NCBI GenBank assembly: GCA_910587165.1
Contig: CAJUKP010000003.1
Span: 27,296-91,295, forward strand
DNA: 64,000 nt
Source: an uncultured Duncaniella sp.
GTDB lineage: Bacteria > Bacteroidota > Bacteroidia > Bacteroidales > Muribaculaceae
Direction: 5' to 3'
Shown here: positions 33,195 through 41,926 of the stretch, piece by piece
How the letters are laid out: each line of letters begins with the position of its first letter
Numbering within the stretch: position 1 is the stretch's first letter
Translations under genes and position numbers: made by a program
Notes under the pieces: model-generated
Seen by the model: only the letters and a program-made list of their open reading frames with translations
Told to the model about the DNA's origin: nothing
Databases searched by the model: none

Positions 33195-33944
33195 TTATCT
33201 TTCTTTGAAATGTATCCTGGAAATATTGCACACCGTGCCTTCCACCGATGTCTCCACCTGATACACACCCGGAGAGTCCGTATCCTCTTTCCACCGTGTG
33301 ATTCCCTCCTGGCCGTAACGGGCCTCATGCTTGAAGGCTATCTCGAAACGGGATATGGAATTGGACTCATAGAATCCGAGCGGGAACACATCGGTGATAA
33401 GGTCGATGTAGCGGCGGGTGGTGACGTGGTGGTTCACGTCGATGTCCGACACCTTGAACGTGTAGGCATACTCTCCTCCACACTCCTTGAGCGGAATCAG
33501 TTTGCCGCTCCTGCACCCCTTGAAGTCACGTGGATTTATCACATCGGAGAGCGTTGTGAGGCGTGTGAGGTCGGATGCTCGGCGGGTCTCCATGTCGATA
33601 GCCATCCACGTGGTGAACGCCCATGCCAGAGTCTCGCCGGTCTCCGCATCCTGAAGTTCAAACAGACGGTCGGAATAGAGACGGTTGAGACTGTCGACCC
33701 ATGTGAGCAATCTGTACGCGCGGTTCACACCGGGCATCGCCATGATGTCGATGCTCAACCGCGACAGGACCCACGAGGTGTTGTCCTCCATCATCCTCGC
33801 ATATCCCACCCCAATACTGTTGGCATGGGCCGTTGCGGTGTCGATAATGAGAGTCACGAGGCGCGACAGAGGCATCTCGCACTGGGAGTTGACCTCGGCG
33901 GCAGTGAGATAGAATTCGTTTGCGAACAACAGTTGTTTATCCAT
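33195..33944 (-). CDS. Acyl-ACP thioesterase (FatA/FatB-like)
   Basis: This 249-residue hotdog-fold thioesterase is likely to release fatty acids from acyl carrier protein. The start is ATG at 33944 (MDKQLLFANEFYLTAAEVNSQ); the frame stays open into ilvN but that part is the shadow of ilvN. Double-hotdog signatures include the N-terminal PLSRLVTLIIDTATAHANSIGVGY, RLSIDIMAMPGVN and the second domain block KVSDIDVNHHVTTRRYIDLITD, where N-x-H-V is the catalytic Asn/His region. It sits between ilvN (16 bp) and ilvC (31 bp), so it is in the branched-chain operon. A link to branched-chain acyl groups is inference. Confidence 0.9.
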   Translation of the reverse strand: MDKQLLFANEFYLTAAEVNSQCEMPLSRLVTLIIDTATAHANSIGVGYARMMEDNTSWVLSRLSIDIMAMPGVNRAYRLLTWVDSLNRLYSDRLFELQDAETGETLAWAFTTWMAIDMETRRASDLTRLTTLSDVINPRDFKGCRSGKLIPLKECGGEYAYTFKVSDIDVNHHVTTRRYIDLITDVFPLGFYESNSISRFEIAFKHEARYGQEGITRWKEDTDSPGVYQVETSVEGTVCNISRIHFKER

Positions 33945-33960
33945 TTCCTCTTTCTTCTTC

Positions 33961-34521
33961 TCAATTTCCGTCAGGGCGGTCCATGAGCCGGCGGCGCTCC
34001 TCCTGCTCCTCAAGGAAGCGGGTGAAATGCTCGGTGGGCGACTTGGTGACACAGATACGTCCCGAACGGATGAACTGCTGTATGTCATATTGCGAGAGAA
34101 GCTCATAGAGAGCCTGGGTCTCGGTCTCATGACCGGTCTTTTCGATTATAGTGTAATCACGTGTGATCTCAAGAATGCGGGCATTGTGCTCGCGTATGAT
34201 CCTCTCCAGATTCGGCTCGTCGAGCAGCTTCGGAGTGGGCACCTTGTATAGAGCTACTTCCTGATAGACTATCTCGTCGTCGGTGTACAGATAGGCGCGG
34301 AGCACATCGACACACTTCTCGATCTGTCCTATCACTTTCTCGAGGGTCACGCGGTCGCCGTGGAGCGAGAAGTTCATCTTGTGTATGCCGGGCATGGCGC
34401 TCGCGCTTGACGACACACTCTCAAGGTTGAGTCCGCGACGGGTGAAGATGATGGAGATGCGGTTGAGCAGACCCACCTGGTTCTCTGTGAACACGGAGAT
34501 CGTAAAGAGTTTCTTATCCAT
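33961..34521 (-). CDS. ilvN: Acetolactate synthase small regulatory subunit
   Basis: IlvN binds the catalytic IlvB and mediates valine feedback. The 186 residues begin with an ACT domain (MDKKLFTISVFTENQVGLLNRISIIFTRRGLNLESVSS), followed by the ACT-like C-terminal half (EVALYKVPTP to the end). The C-terminus ends in a basic EEQEERRRLMDRPDGN tail. It lies 9 bp after ilvB and is surely co-transcribed. Confidence 0.95.
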   Translation of the reverse strand: MDKKLFTISVFTENQVGLLNRISIIFTRRGLNLESVSSSASAMPGIHKMNFSLHGDRVTLEKVIGQIEKCVDVLRAYLYTDDEIVYQEVALYKVPTPKLLDEPNLERIIREHNARILEITRDYTIIEKTGHETETQALYELLSQYDIQQFIRSGRICVTKSPTEHFTRFLEEQEERRRLMDRPDGN

Positions 34522-34530
34522 GATCTTCAG

Positions 34531-36252
34531 TTATTTCTGATACTTTTTGGTGCGGTTGAGCATAATCTCGTCAACAGCCGAGCCGGGGGCTATCATCGGG
34601 AACACCATATCCTCGGGACGGATGTTGACATTTATCATATATGAGGTCTCCGAGCTCACAAGCCGTTGGATGGCATCGTCGAGCTGCGAGATATCGGTGA
34701 CATCCTCGGCGGGGATTCCGTAGGCCCGGCTCACCATGGCGAAGTCGGGATTGACAAGCGGAGTGGCCATGAAGCGGCTTCCGAAGAAGAGTTCCTGCCA
34801 CTGGCGCACATTGCCGAGGAAGTTGTTGTTGAGGATCACCATCTTCACAGGGATACCGTAGTCCATTATCGTACCGAGCTCCTGCATTGTCATCTGGAAA
34901 CCTCCGTCGCCCATGAAAGCGAACACCTGCCTGTCAGGAGCGCCGATCTTGGCTCCGATCGCCGCCGGCAGACAGAAGCCCATGGTGCCCAGACCGCCCG
35001 ATGTGATCACGCTCTTGGGATTGTTGTATTTGAAATATCTTGCAGCCATCATCTGGTTCTGGCCTACATCGGTGACAAGGATTCCCTCGTTGCCGCTGGC
35101 CTCGGACACCTTGCGTATGACCTGACCCATCTTCATCCCGCCGCCATCTTCGGACGATGGATTAAGTTCTGCGGCTATCACCTCCTCTTCCTCGACACGG
35201 CGTGGCTCGTCGAACGACTCTATCCATTCCCTGTGGGCGGCCTTGTTGATGAGCGGCAGCAGTTCAGCCAGCGCCTTGCGGGCATCGGCATGGAGATGGA
35301 TGTGGGTGCGGATGTTCTTGTTGAACTCAGCCTTGTCAATGTCTATCTGCACTATCTTGGCCTGGGGGGCGTATGCATCAATGCGGCCGGTGACACGATC
35401 GTCAAAACGCATACCGACAGCTATGATCACATCAGCCTCGTTGGTCTTGATGTTCGGGGCGATATTGCCGTGCATTCCGATCATACCCTTGTTGAGAGGA
35501 TGGTCTGACGGCACCGCCGAAAGGCCCAGCAGCGTCGTGGCCACCGGTATGTCGGCCTTCTCGGCAAGGGCGAGAAGCTCCTGCTCGGCCTCGGAGATGA
35601 GGATGCCGTGTCCGGCGAAAAGGAGCGGACGCTTGGCCTGGTTGATGAGCGCCGCGGCGTCGATGACCGACTGCGGCTGGGGTAGCGGATACGGATCGTA
35701 GCTGCGTATGTAGTTGATGGGCTTGTAGTCCCATTCCAGCTTACCTGTCTGGGCATCCTTGGTGAAGTCGAGCACCACCGGTCCCGGACGTCCTGTCGAG
35801 GCGAGGAAGAAAGCTCTTGCCACTGCCCAGGGGATCTCCTCGGGAGTGCGTATCTGGTAAGCCCATTTGGTGATGGGCTGTGTGATGCCTATGACATCGG
35901 TCTCCTGGAATGCCTCGGTGCCAAGCGAAGCCACCGCAACCTGTCCGGTGATCACGACGAGCGGGGTCGAGTCGACCATTGCATCGCTGATACCTGTGAT
36001 GACGTTTGTTGCGGCGGGACCGGAGGTCACAGTGACCACACCCACACGGCCCGATGCACGGGCATAGCCCTGGGCAGCGTGCACGGCCCCCTGCTCATGA
36101 CGGGTCAGGATGTGGTGGAGCCGGTCCTGAAACCCGTAGAGGGTGTCGTAGAAGGACATTATCTGTCCCCCCGGATAGCCGAATATAGTGTCGACCCCTT
36201 CGGCGAGGAGCGCACCGCATAATGCTTCGGAACCTGTTATCTTTTCACTCAT
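34531..36252 (-). CDS. ilvB: Acetolactate synthase large catalytic subunit
   Basis: IlvB is the thiamine-diphosphate enzyme that condenses pyruvate to acetolactate. The start is ATG at 36252 (MSEKITGSEALCGALLAEGVD); the open frame to 36288 adds 12 residues that do not look like protein from this family. The Glu-containing DTIFGYPGG...HHILTRHEQGAVHAAQGYARA is in the N-terminal domain. The ThDP/magnesium motif is GDGGFQMTMQELGTIMDYGIPVKMVILNNN. It lies 39 bp after ilvD and 9 bp before ilvN. Confidence 0.97.
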   Translation of the reverse strand: MSEKITGSEALCGALLAEGVDTIFGYPGGQIMSFYDTLYGFQDRLHHILTRHEQGAVHAAQGYARASGRVGVVTVTSGPAATNVITGISDAMVDSTPLVVITGQVAVASLGTEAFQETDVIGITQPITKWAYQIRTPEEIPWAVARAFFLASTGRPGPVVLDFTKDAQTGKLEWDYKPINYIRSYDPYPLPQPQSVIDAAALINQAKRPLLFAGHGILISEAEQELLALAEKADIPVATTLLGLSAVPSDHPLNKGMIGMHGNIAPNIKTNEADVIIAVGMRFDDRVTGRIDAYAPQAKIVQIDIDKAEFNKNIRTHIHLHADARKALAELLPLINKAAHREWIESFDEPRRVEEEEVIAAELNPSSEDGGGMKMGQVIRKVSEASGNEGILVTDVGQNQMMAARYFKYNNPKSVITSGGLGTMGFCLPAAIGAKIGAPDRQVFAFMGDGGFQMTMQELGTIMDYGIPVKMVILNNNFLGNVRQWQELFFGSRFMATPLVNPDFAMVSRAYGIPAEDVTDISQLDDAIQRLVSSETSYMINVNIRPEDMVFPMIAPGSAVDEIMLNRTKKYQK

Positions 36253-36291
36253 AAGCTGGAATTTGTAGTTTGGAAACAGTAATGGCAACGT

Positions 36292-38121
36292 TCAGTCAGG
36301 CATTCTCACGCCACCCTTGTCGGCCGATGTCACCATGGCCGCGTAGGCTCTGAGCGCGCGGCTCACCTGACGGTCACGGCCACGCGACTTGAAGGCTTCG
36401 GATCCGAAAGCCTCCTCCTCGGCGCGGCGGGCGGCGAGCTCGGCGTCGGTAAGTGCCACATTGATGGTACGGGCGGGAATGTCGATCTCGATGATGTCGC
36501 CGTCGCGCACCAGACCGATGTTGCCTCCGGCGGCGGCCTCAGGGGATATATGGCCTATCGAGAGACCGGAGGTTCCACCCGAGAAACGTCCGTCGGTGAT
36601 GAGCGCGCACTCCTTGCCGAGATGCTTGCTCTTGATGTATGATGTGGGATAAAGCATCTCCTGCATACCGGGGCCTCCCTTGGGGCCCTCATGGGTGATC
36701 ACCACCACATCGCCGCTCTTCACCTTGTCACGCAGGATGCCATCCACGGCCTCCTCCTGTGAGACAAAGACCTTGGCCGGCCCCGAGAAACGGAAAATGC
36801 TTTCGTCGACACCGGCGGTCTTCACCACGCATCCGTCAAGCGCGATGTTGCCCTTGAGCACAGCCAATCCTCCGTCCTTGACGTAGGCATGGTCCATGTC
36901 GCGGATACATCCCGCCTCACGGTCGGTGTCGAGCTCGGAGTAATAGCTCATCTGCGAGCCGAGCTCGGTGGTGCGCTTCATGCCGGGCGCGCTCTTCCAA
37001 AGCTCGTCGGCCTTGGCGGTGAAACGGGTTCCGCCGGGGGTGTACTCCTCCATGGCCTCGCGGAGAGTCTTGCGGTCAACACGTCCGACGGTGTCATCCA
37101 CCAGTCCGGCATCGGCCAGAATCTTCATGATCGAGAGTATGCCGCCGGCACGGTTGACATCCTGTATGTGGTAATGTGAGTTAGGAGCCACCTTGCACAG
37201 CACCGGAGTGCGGCGCGAGAGGCGGTCAATATCGTCCATTGTGAAATCCACTCCGGCCTCGCTTGCCACGGCAAGGAGATGGAGCACAGTGTTGGTGGAG
37301 CCTCCCATGGCAATGTCGAGCGTCATCGCATTCAGCATGGCCTCGCGTGTGGCTATGCTGCGGGGGAGCACACTCTCGTCACCGTCGGCATAGTATGCGC
37401 GGGTATTCTCCACGATCTGGCGGGCCGCCTGCCTGAAGAGCTCGCGGCGGTTGATATGGGTGGCCACCACGGTGCCGTTGCCGGGCAACGCCAGACCGAT
37501 GGCCTCGTTGAGAGAGTTCATCGAGTTTGCGGTGAACATTCCCGAACATGAGCCGCAGGTGGGGCATCCCTTCTCCTCAAGCTGACGCACCCTATGATCC
37601 GGCACGCTTTCATCGGCGCTCTCGATCATAATGTCGATGAGATCGACGTCACGGTCGTCCACCCGTCCGGCCTCCATAGGGCCTCCCGACACGAATATGG
37701 CGGGGATATTGAGGCGCATCGCGGCCATAAGCATACCGGGGGTGACCTTATCGCAGTTGGAGATGCACACCATAGCGTCAGCCTTGTGGGCATTGACCAT
37801 ATACTCGATGGAATCGGCGATAAGGTCGCGCGAGGGGAGCGAATAGAGCATCCCGTCGTGACCCATTGCGATACCGTCGTCGATGGCAATGGTGTTGAAC
37901 TCGGCCGCGAAGCATCCCTGCTTCTCGATCTCCTCCTTGACCACCTGACCTATCTCATGGAGATGGGTGTGGCCGGGGACAAATTGGGTGAATGAATTGA
38001 CCACCGCAATGATGGGTTTGCCAAACTGCTCCTCCTTCATGCCGTTGGCACGCCACAGCGCGCGCGCTCCGGCCATGCGGCGTCCTTCAGTGCTCGCCGA
38101 GCTTCTCAGGGGATGTTTCAT
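36292..38121 (-). CDS. ilvD: Dihydroxy-acid dehydratase
   Basis: IlvD dehydrates dihydroxy acids to the 2-oxo acids, using an Fe-S cluster, so it depends on Fe-S assembly such as the suf system in this window. The 609 residues show Cys-containing motifs CISNCDKVTPGMLMAAMRL and EEKGCPTCGSCSGMFTANSMN. TDGRFSGGTSGLSIGHISPEAA is the family signature near the C-terminus. It is the first gene of the leftward ilvD-B-N-thioesterase-C unit, with a strong promoter about 80 bp upstream. Confidence 0.97.
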   Translation of the reverse strand: MKHPLRSSASTEGRRMAGARALWRANGMKEEQFGKPIIAVVNSFTQFVPGHTHLHEIGQVVKEEIEKQGCFAAEFNTIAIDDGIAMGHDGMLYSLPSRDLIADSIEYMVNAHKADAMVCISNCDKVTPGMLMAAMRLNIPAIFVSGGPMEAGRVDDRDVDLIDIMIESADESVPDHRVRQLEEKGCPTCGSCSGMFTANSMNSLNEAIGLALPGNGTVVATHINRRELFRQAARQIVENTRAYYADGDESVLPRSIATREAMLNAMTLDIAMGGSTNTVLHLLAVASEAGVDFTMDDIDRLSRRTPVLCKVAPNSHYHIQDVNRAGGILSIMKILADAGLVDDTVGRVDRKTLREAMEEYTPGGTRFTAKADELWKSAPGMKRTTELGSQMSYYSELDTDREAGCIRDMDHAYVKDGGLAVLKGNIALDGCVVKTAGVDESIFRFSGPAKVFVSQEEAVDGILRDKVKSGDVVVITHEGPKGGPGMQEMLYPTSYIKSKHLGKECALITDGRFSGGTSGLSIGHISPEAAAGGNIGLVRDGDIIEIDIPARTINVALTDAELAARRAEEEAFGSEAFKSRGRDRQVSRALRAYAAMVTSADKGGVRMPD

Positions 38122-38200
38122 ATTTCTATCTCAGTTGAGGATTTTCTAACTTATTTTCAAAAAATCAAGCTTCAACTCGTAAATTTGTCGAAACTTCCCG

Positions 38201-38232
38201 CAAAAATATAAAAATATGTTGTAAAACACAAA
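38201..38232 (-). promoter_or_regulatory. ilv operon promoter
   Basis: The minus strand has -33 TTTG (38229-38232), a 20 bp spacer and -7 TATTTTTG (38201-38208), all consensus. RNA would start near 38194, giving a leader of about 73 nt with no obvious leader peptide. Confidence 0.78.
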
Positions 38233-38314
38233 TTAAAGACAGCATTTTCTATATACTATCCGCTTTTTTAATGATTTCCGCACAGATTGCATGGATTTGC
38301 GCGGAAAGTAGCCA

Positions 38315-39025
38315 TCATCGCTCGATGGGCCAGTCGAACGAGCGGAGGCGGGCCATAAGTCCGGCCTCCCGGCCCGAGAGATAAGTGTCACAGAGACGGT
38401 GGAAGCGCTCCGAATGGTTCATCTCTGTCAGATGGGCCAGTTCATGGCAGATAATATAGTCCCTGAGATCCTGCGGAAGAAAAATGCAGATGGCGGATAT
38501 GGCTATGTCGCCGCCCGACGAGCAATGGCCGAGCACCTTGTGGCCGCGTGACACCGAGATGCTGCGTGGCGACAGACCGAGCCGCGAGGCTATCAGCCGG
38601 GCCCTTGGGATGAGTACTTGGTGAGTCACCGCCTGCGCACCTCTGAGCATGAGCCGGCTTATGATACCCGGAATCTGCGGAGAAGCCATATCGACCTCCT
38701 CGCCCACCCGTAGGAGAAATCCGTCGCGGGCTCTCACGATCTCAAGTCCTTTTCCAAGCCCCTGGCCACGCTCGAAATGAAATGTGATGCCTCCGTCGAG
38801 CACAAGCGGCCTCCCGATCACAAACTTCTCATTGGCCGGACGCATGGCGAGCAGCCGCGGCTTCATGCGTTTCAGACAGTCCGCGAGCCTCTCTCCGCTC
38901 ACCCCGGGAGGTATGATCACAAGGACACGGCCATCATGCCACCTCGCCGATACACGCGATGCATTGCGGCGCATGGATATACGTATCACCCCGAGATCCG
39001 GGTCTGTAATATCCTTATAAGCCAT
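38315..39025 (-). CDS. YgjP-like metallopeptidase-domain protein
   Basis: This 236-residue protein belongs to the YgjP/SprT-related zincin-like group (formerly DUF45). The C-terminal half has the metal motif HELAH (194-198) with a third His at 204 in NHSERF, and the late GREAGLMARL tail. The N-terminal half (RISMRRNASRVSARWHDGRVLVIIPPG) is the usual beta-rich lead-in. Its substrate is unknown. It starts directly at the end of nadK (no gap), so it is the last gene of the ACT-nadK-ygjP unit. Confidence 0.9.
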   Translation of the reverse strand: MAYKDITDPDLGVIRISMRRNASRVSARWHDGRVLVIIPPGVSGERLADCLKRMKPRLLAMRPANEKFVIGRPLVLDGGITFHFERGQGLGKGLEIVRARDGFLLRVGEEVDMASPQIPGIISRLMLRGAQAVTHQVLIPRARLIASRLGLSPRSISVSRGHKVLGHCSSGGDIAISAICIFLPQDLRDYIICHELAHLTEMNHSERFHRLCDTYLSGREAGLMARLRSFDWPIER

Positions 39026-39910
39026 CTATCTTTTTGAAATGCCCCAGAGAAGCTTGCTGCTGAGAGTGTCGACAAAGGTCCGTCCACGGCGGTGCAGCAC
39101 CTTCACCACAAACGGGGCTCTCCTCACGCTCAGAGTGACATCGGTGGGCAGGATGAGGGCGCGGCCGTCGAGGGTGACGCGATAGGTCGGGACCCTCGAG
39201 TCAACGGTAGCCTTGATCTCATGGCTGTCACTCACGACGAGCGGACGCATGGTGAGGGCATGGGGAGCGATGGGTGAAAGCACAAAACATGGCGCTGTCG
39301 GCTGAACGATCGGACCTCCGACCGAGAGATTGTAGGCCGTCGAGCCGGTGGGGGTGGAGATGATGAGACCGTCACCCTGGTAGGATGCGATCTCTATATC
39401 GTCGAGAAATGTATGGACGCTCACCATCGACGCGTTGCCACGGCGCAGGATAGCCACTTCGTTGAGCGCGTAAGCCCAGCCTGATACAAGATGGCGCAGA
39501 CCGTCGCCCGAGGCGCGGACCTCGAGAAGCGACCGCTCCTCGGTGAAATAGTCACCATCGAGCAGATTATCCACCACCTCATGGGCATCGCGCAGCGACT
39601 CCTCTGCAAGAAATCCGAGATGGCCGGTGTTGATCCCGACTATGGGCACCTCCTTGGCCCCCACCCATCTGGCAGTGCGCAGGAATGTGCCGTCACCCCC
39701 GAGGCTCATGGCTATGTCGGCCGAGAAATCATCCGCCTCGAACACATCATCGACAGGCGGAGCGCTCCCGAGATCCTTCGCAAGAGCATCAAAGAAGTGA
39801 CGCTGCACGACGGTGAACACTCCCCGGCGCGACAGAAGGTCAAACAGCGCGGATATGAGAGGAAGATCCTCGGCGCTCTGGCGGCGTTTGCCGAAAATGG
39901 CTATTTTCAT
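39026..39910 (-). CDS. nadK: NAD kinase
   Basis: NadK phosphorylates NAD to NADP in the cytoplasm. The 294 residues hold the diacylglycerol-kinase-like motif GGDGTFLRTARWVG (catalytic Asp). They also hold GINTGHLGFLAEE, ALNEVAILRRG and the GDGLIISTPTGSTAYNLSVGG block, which together mark this family. It overlaps the small ACT-like gene by 4 bp (ATGA). Confidence 0.97.
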   Translation of the reverse strand: MKIAIFGKRRQSAEDLPLISALFDLLSRRGVFTVVQRHFFDALAKDLGSAPPVDDVFEADDFSADIAMSLGGDGTFLRTARWVGAKEVPIVGINTGHLGFLAEESLRDAHEVVDNLLDGDYFTEERSLLEVRASGDGLRHLVSGWAYALNEVAILRRGNASMVSVHTFLDDIEIASYQGDGLIISTPTGSTAYNLSVGGPIVQPTAPCFVLSPIAPHALTMRPLVVSDSHEIKATVDSRVPTYRVTLDGRALILPTDVTLSVRRAPFVVKVLHRRGRTFVDTLSSKLLWGISKR

Positions 39911-40293
39911 ATTTCAAGATAATGTAACAGTTCGGCCACTCTCTCGGCGGCGACCTCATCGGATGCAAGCGACCGCACGTCGGTATCGACCACCTCGTAG
40001 CCGTATCTCTCGAGCGAGCGGGCCACAGAGGCCGGATTGCGGTGGCTCACCCTGAGCTCACACACCACACGGTTGTCGAGCCGCGAGCCGTCGGCGGTGA
40101 CGTTGAGATTCACCAGATGGGCGTCGCAGTCCTCCACAGCCCTGGCTATGCGCGACGCACTGTAGTCGGAAGGCAGACAGCTCAGCAGCAGCGTGGACGC
40201 TTCCTCCATCGGAGGAAACAGACGCTCCAGACTCGGCGTGGCGGGCAGCGCCGGCTGCAGCTCGTGAATATCTATGTTTTCTTTTGACGCCAA
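39907..40293 (-). CDS. ACT-like domain protein, probably a CBS-ACT protein lacking its CBS part
   Basis: Only about 128 codons are open, and no ATG precedes the domain. The frame can start at TTG 40293 (MASKENIDI...) or at an internal ATG at 40209, which would leave about 100 residues. The sequence from SCLPSDYSASRIARAVEDCDAHLVNLNV to SVARSLERYGYEVVDTDV matches the ACT-like end of a roughly 220-residue CBS-domain protein that normally sits between pdxJ and nadK in Bacteroidales. The CBS pair is absent here, with only AT-rich intergenic sequence upstream. The gene overlaps nadK by 4 bp, so it may be kept for coupling or for ligand sensing. It may be decaying. Confidence 0.65.
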   Translation of the reverse strand: MASKENIDIHELQPALPATPSLERLFPPMEEASTLLLSCLPSDYSASRIARAVEDCDAHLVNLNVTADGSRLDNRVVCELRVSHRNPASVARSLERYGYEVVDTDVRSLASDEVAAERVAELLHYLEI

Positions 40294-40297
40294 AATG

Positions 40298-40329
40298 TTT
40301 CTCTATTCCGTTTTTTCTAAGTAAATTTG
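40298..40329 (+). promoter_or_regulatory. pdxJ promoter
   Basis: TTTC (40298-40301), a 20 bp spacer and a consensus -7 TAAATTTG (40322-40329) give an RNA start near 40336, about 78 nt before pdxJ. A divergent -7 box for the ACT-like gene lies at 40352-40359. Confidence 0.65.
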
Positions 40330-40351
40330 CAGTCTGTATCCAATGCAGATA

Positions 40352-40359
40352 CAAAATTA
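40352..40359 (-). promoter_or_regulatory. Possible -7 box of the ACT-nadK-ygjP unit
   Basis: The minus strand reads TAATTTTG, matching TAnnTTTG, but no -33 TTTG is found at 20 bp. It would give a leader of about 50 nt. Confidence 0.4.
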
Positions 40360-40413
40360 CAAATAATCTCTCATTATTAAAACTTCCGGGAGAAGGAAAA
40401 GGATTATTTAACG

Positions 40414-41130
40414 ATGACAAATCTCAGTGTAAACATTAACAAGATAGCCACAATCCGCAACGCAAGGGGTGAGAACCGCCCCGATCTGCTCGAGGTGGCC
40501 ATGGATTGCGAACGGTTCGGAGCACAGGGGATCACAGTGCATCCCCGCCCCGACGAGCGCCACATACGCCGCGACGACGTCTACCGCCTGCGCCCGCTCG
40601 TGAAGACCGAGTTCAACATCGAGGGCTATCCCTCGCCCGAGTTCATGGAGCTTGTGCTTCAGGTGAGACCCGAGCAGGTCACCCTCGTGCCCGATGCCCC
40701 CGACGCCATCACCTCATCAGCCGGATGGGATGTGGAGGGCAACATGGAATTTCTCACAGGCATAGTGGAGCAGCTGCGCGATGCAGGCATACGCTCATCC
40801 ATCTTCACAGGCACCGACCCCCAGGCCATCCGCATGGCCGCCAAGACCGGAGCAGACCGTGTGGAACTCTACACCAAACCATACGCCGACCTCTACCCCA
40901 CCGATCCGGAGGCCGCGGTGACTCCCTTTGTCGAAGCCGCCGACACTGCATTCAAATGCGGGCTCGGAGTCAATGCCGGCCATGACCTCAGCCTCGAGAA
41001 CCTCGAATGGTTCCACCGCCACATCCCCCGCCTGAGCGAGGTGTCGATAGGCCACGCCCTGGTGTGCGATGCCCTTTATCTCGGCCTTGAGGAGACCATA
41101 CGCCGCTACCGACAGGCACTCGCCCACTGA
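40414..41130 (+). CDS. pdxJ: Pyridoxine 5'-phosphate synthase
   Basis: PdxJ makes pyridoxine 5'-phosphate from 1-deoxyxylulose 5-phosphate and 3-amino-2-oxopropyl phosphate, in the DXP-dependent vitamin B6 pathway. It is a TIM barrel of 238 residues. Motifs include LSVNINKIATIRNARGEN and ITVHPRPDERHIRRDDV, followed by NIEGYPSPEFMELVLQVRPEQVTLVPD and LGVNAGHDLSLENL near the end. It is divergent from the ACT-nadK unit, as is common in Bacteroidales. The product cofactor is needed by HisC in this same window. Confidence 0.97.
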   Translation: MTNLSVNINKIATIRNARGENRPDLLEVAMDCERFGAQGITVHPRPDERHIRRDDVYRLRPLVKTEFNIEGYPSPEFMELVLQVRPEQVTLVPDAPDAITSSAGWDVEGNMEFLTGIVEQLRDAGIRSSIFTGTDPQAIRMAAKTGADRVELYTKPYADLYPTDPEAAVTPFVEAADTAFKCGLGVNAGHDLSLENLEWFHRHIPRLSEVSIGHALVCDALYLGLEETIRRYRQALAH

Positions 41131-41215
41131 TATTTTTTCAGACACCGGCACTTTACTTTTCCATCATTCAAGAGTCACATAAGACAAAGCAAACCCCTAA
41201 ACCACTCCATCCATT

Positions 41216-41923
41216 ATGCTCCAGCAGCAAGTAGCCGACACACTCGGCGCCGTAGCCGTGATGGCCGACGAAGCCGTCAATCCAGCCACCGTACAGGCAG
41301 TGACAGAGCTCTCCGTATGGGATCTCACCATGCGCGGAGGCTTCATCATGATTCCTCTCGCCATCCTTTCCCTCCTAAGTATCTACATCTTCGTGGAGCG
41401 TTGCATCGTGATCTCGAAAGCCCGCAGGGAGGATGCGTCGTTCATGAAACGGATACGCGAATACATCCATGAGGGTGAGGTGGAGAGCGCCCGCAACCTG
41501 TGTGCCCGCACCGACACCCCATACGCCCGTCTGATCTCGAAAGGCATATCGCGCATCGGACGTCCCATGCAGGATGTGCTCGTCACCATCGAGAACACCG
41601 GCAACATGGAGATAGCCCGGCTCGAGAAGGGGCTGCCATGGCTGGCCACAACCGCCGCCGGAGGCCCGATGATCGGATTCCTCGGCACCGTGATAGGTAT
41701 GGTCAACGCTTTCTATAATCTCGCATCCGCCGGAACAAGCGCCAACATAGCCGTGCTAGCCGACGGCATATATGCCGCCCTGGTCACCACCGTGGCCGGC
41801 CTCATCGTGGGCATCATAGCTCTTTTCGCCTACAACTATCTCGTGGCCCGCATCAACAAGGTGATGAACAGCCTCGAAGCCAAGACCATGGAGTTCATGG
41901 ACCTCCTCAACGAACCCGCCTAA
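41216..41923 (+). CDS. MotA/TolQ/ExbB-family proton channel
   Basis: This inner-membrane protein (235 residues) drives TonB- or Tol-type energy transfer with the next gene. There are three hydrophobic segments: around GGFIMIPLAILSLLSIYIFVERC, GGPMIGFLGTVIGMVNAFY and ALVTTVAGLIVGIIALFAYNYLV. The first block also has the family EDASFMKRIREYIHEGEVESARNLC cytoplasmic stretch. It is followed by an ExbD-like gene 3 bp on and a TonB-like gene, so it forms one energy-transducing module. Whether it serves Tol-Pal or TonB transport is unresolved. Confidence 0.93.
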   Translation: MLQQQVADTLGAVAVMADEAVNPATVQAVTELSVWDLTMRGGFIMIPLAILSLLSIYIFVERCIVISKARREDASFMKRIREYIHEGEVESARNLCARTDTPYARLISKGISRIGRPMQDVLVTIENTGNMEIARLEKGLPWLATTAAGGPMIGFLGTVIGMVNAFYNLASAGTSANIAVLADGIYAALVTTVAGLIVGIIALFAYNYLVARINKVMNSLEAKTMEFMDLLNEPA

Positions 41924-41926
41924 GCC

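Noticed and set aside
33944..34130. Longer start for the acyl-ACP thioesterase at 34130
   Set aside because: The extra 62 residues are out-of-frame translation of ilvN and are Ser/Arg-rich shadow sequence; the ATG at 33944 begins the conserved hotdog domain.
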